Source: JAZDLC01 sp043802345 (GTDB lineage: Bacteria; Planctomycetota; B15-G4; JADJEK01). From it: a DNA stretch of 7,416 nucleotides. Below the pieces are notes generated by a model. The model was not told the origin of the DNA. It saw nothing but the letters and a program-made list of their open reading frames with translations, and made no database searches. The position numbers and the translations under genes were made by a program. Of the stretch, positions 6,471 to 7,416 are shown piece after piece. The stretch is from the NCBI GenBank assembly GCA_043802345.1, contig JAZDLC010000419.1, positions 1 through 7,416 of the forward strand. Direction: 5' to 3'. How positions within the stretch are numbered: the first letter of the stretch is position 1; each line of letters opens with the position of its first letter.

Positions 6471-7415
6471 ATGATCGCCGTTGAACATCTGACCAAGTGG
6501 TACGGGGACGTCCGGGCCGTCGATGACATCACCTTCGAAGTCTCGGAGGGGGAAGTCGTTGGCTTCCTGGGGCCGAATGGCGCGGGCAAGACGACCACCC
6601 TGCGGATCCTGACGGCGTTCATGCCGGCCTCGGCGGGGAGCGTGCGGATCGGCGGGTTTGACGTCCTGACCCAGTCGCTCCAGGTCCGCCGCCGTCTGGG
6701 ATACCTGCCGGAGACCGTGCCGATCTATCCGGACATGCGGGTGGAGGAGTTTTTGCGTTTTCGGGCCCTGCTGAAGGGCGTGTCCCGAAAGGGGCTGAAG
6801 GGCCGGGTCGAGGCCGCGCTGGACCGATGCGGTTGCCTCGACATGCGGCGGCGGATGATCGGCAAGCTCTCGAAGGGGTATCGCCAGCGGGTCGGACTGG
6901 CGGACGCCATCGTGCATGATCCGCCCCTGCTGGTCCTGGACGAGCCGACTTCCGGGCTCGATCCGAATCAGCGAGTCTCCGTGCGCGAGCTGATCTCCTC
7001 GCTGGGCGAGAACAAGACCGTGATTCTCTCCTCGCACATCCTGGCCGAGGTGGAAGCGGTGGCGGAAAGGGTGATCATCATCAACCGCGGCCAGGCGATC
7101 GCGGACGGGGAGCCGGGCCAGATCCTGCGCAAGATGGGGGTCGGCTCCAGGGTCCGCCTGGAGGCGCGAGCCAGCCCAGAGCAGCTCCGCTCGTCGCTGC
7201 GCCGTCTCGAAGGGACCGCTTCGACGCAGGTCGAGCCGCTCGCGGACGAGTGGGCCGCCGCGGAAATCCAGTTCGAGGAGCCTGGTGATCACCGGGAACG
7301 GGTGGGGCGGATCGTACAGGAGTCCGGCTTCCTGCTGCGGGAGCTCGCCTCGCCCACGACCTCCCTGGAGGATCTCTTCCGGCGGCTGACCGCCGACGAG
7401 GGAGGGCGACCGTGA
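6471..7415 (+). CDS. ABC transporter ATP-binding protein (GldA-like, ABC-2 exporter family)
   Basis: This 314-residue ATPase would power an ABC-2 type membrane complex on the inner face of the cytoplasmic membrane. Motifs in order are the A-loop candidate Tyr11, Walker A GPNGAGKTT (34-42), the Q-loop region LGYLPE (76-81), signature LSKGYRQ (133-139), Walker B LLVLDEP (153-159), the D-loop GLDP and H-loop His189 in SSHIL. A C-terminal extension of about 90 residues after the ATPase core (LEARASPEQLRSSLRRLEG to LEDLFRRLT) is typical of this group. The Q-loop position carries Glu81 (YLPE) instead of Gln, as I recall for GldA-type ATPases. The stop TGA (7413-7415) overlaps a GTG at 7412-7414, so a translationally coupled permease gene may start there, just past the window. 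The substrate cannot be told; in gliding bacteria relatives act with GldF/GldG, but homologues also occur in non-gliding species. The start is ATG 6471 without a visible ribosome binding site. Confidence 0.92.
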   Translation: MIAVEHLTKWYGDVRAVDDITFEVSEGEVVGFLGPNGAGKTTTLRILTAFMPASAGSVRIGGFDVLTQSLQVRRRLGYLPETVPIYPDMRVEEFLRFRALLKGVSRKGLKGRVEAALDRCGCLDMRRRMIGKLSKGYRQRVGLADAIVHDPPLLVLDEPTSGLDPNQRVSVRELISSLGENKTVILSSHILAEVEAVAERVIIINRGQAIADGEPGQILRKMGVGSRVRLEARASPEQLRSSLRRLEGTASTQVEPLADEWAAAEIQFEEPGDHRERVGRIVQESGFLLRELASPTTSLEDLFRRLTADEGGRP

Positions 7416-7416
7416 G

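Noticed and set aside
6435..7292. Antisense frame of 285 codons over the ABC ATPase
   Set aside because: Shadow of the ATPase gene; no domain features, while the plus strand shows every ABC motif in order.

Overview
The window is about 7.4 kb of GC-rich bacterial chromosome with dense, ordinary-looking housekeeping and regulatory genes. Strong AGGAGG-type ribosome binding sites precede several genes. The organism is a Gram-negative-type (diderm) bacterium, because the left edge encodes an outer-membrane secretin. The gene mix is an S21 ribosomal protein, a PtsN-like IIA protein, a TsaC/low-molecular-weight phosphatase fusion, a sensor-less NtrB-like kinase, DnaK and a GldA-like ABC ATPase. 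That mix suits a planctomycete, acidobacterial, deltaproteobacterial or related lineage, but the sequence alone does not settle the phylum. No phage, insertion sequence, CRISPR array, tRNA or rRNA was seen.

Layout, left to right. (1) 1-1248, minus strand: the N-terminal 416 residues of a GspD-type secretin, running off the left edge. (2) 1249-1613: a 365-base divergent intergenic region. It holds a candidate gspD promoter, a heptamer repeated three times that can form two mutually exclusive hairpins at the gspD ribosome binding site, a cluster of dyads and a candidate ptsN promoter. (3) 1614-2313, plus strand: ptsN-like IIA protein and rpsU, 31 bases apart and probably one operon. (4) 2356-3423, minus strand: a fusion of an L-threonylcarbamoyladenylate synthase domain with an arginine-phosphatase-like domain, convergent with rpsU. 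(5) 3516-4223, plus strand: a compact soluble histidine kinase, divergent from the fusion gene. (6) 4224-4440: an intergenic region with a markedly AT-rich palindrome, followed by dnaK at 4441-6369. (7) 6471-7415, plus strand: an ABC transporter ATPase whose stop codon overlaps a possible GTG start for the next gene, probably the permease.

The genes do not form one pathway. Shared themes are protein quality control (DnaK and a possible protein-arginine phosphatase), translation (S21 and the t6A synthase domain) and signalling (PtsN-like IIA and the histidine kinase). I found no convincing new multi-gene system. The observations most worth checking are the RNA-switch-like arrangement at gspD, the TsaC/phosphatase fusion, the AT-rich palindrome before dnaK, and two start codons without a Shine-Dalgarno sequence that sit almost on top of a predicted transcription start (possible leaderless mRNAs). 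Promoters, operators and hairpins were found by eye and remain hypotheses.
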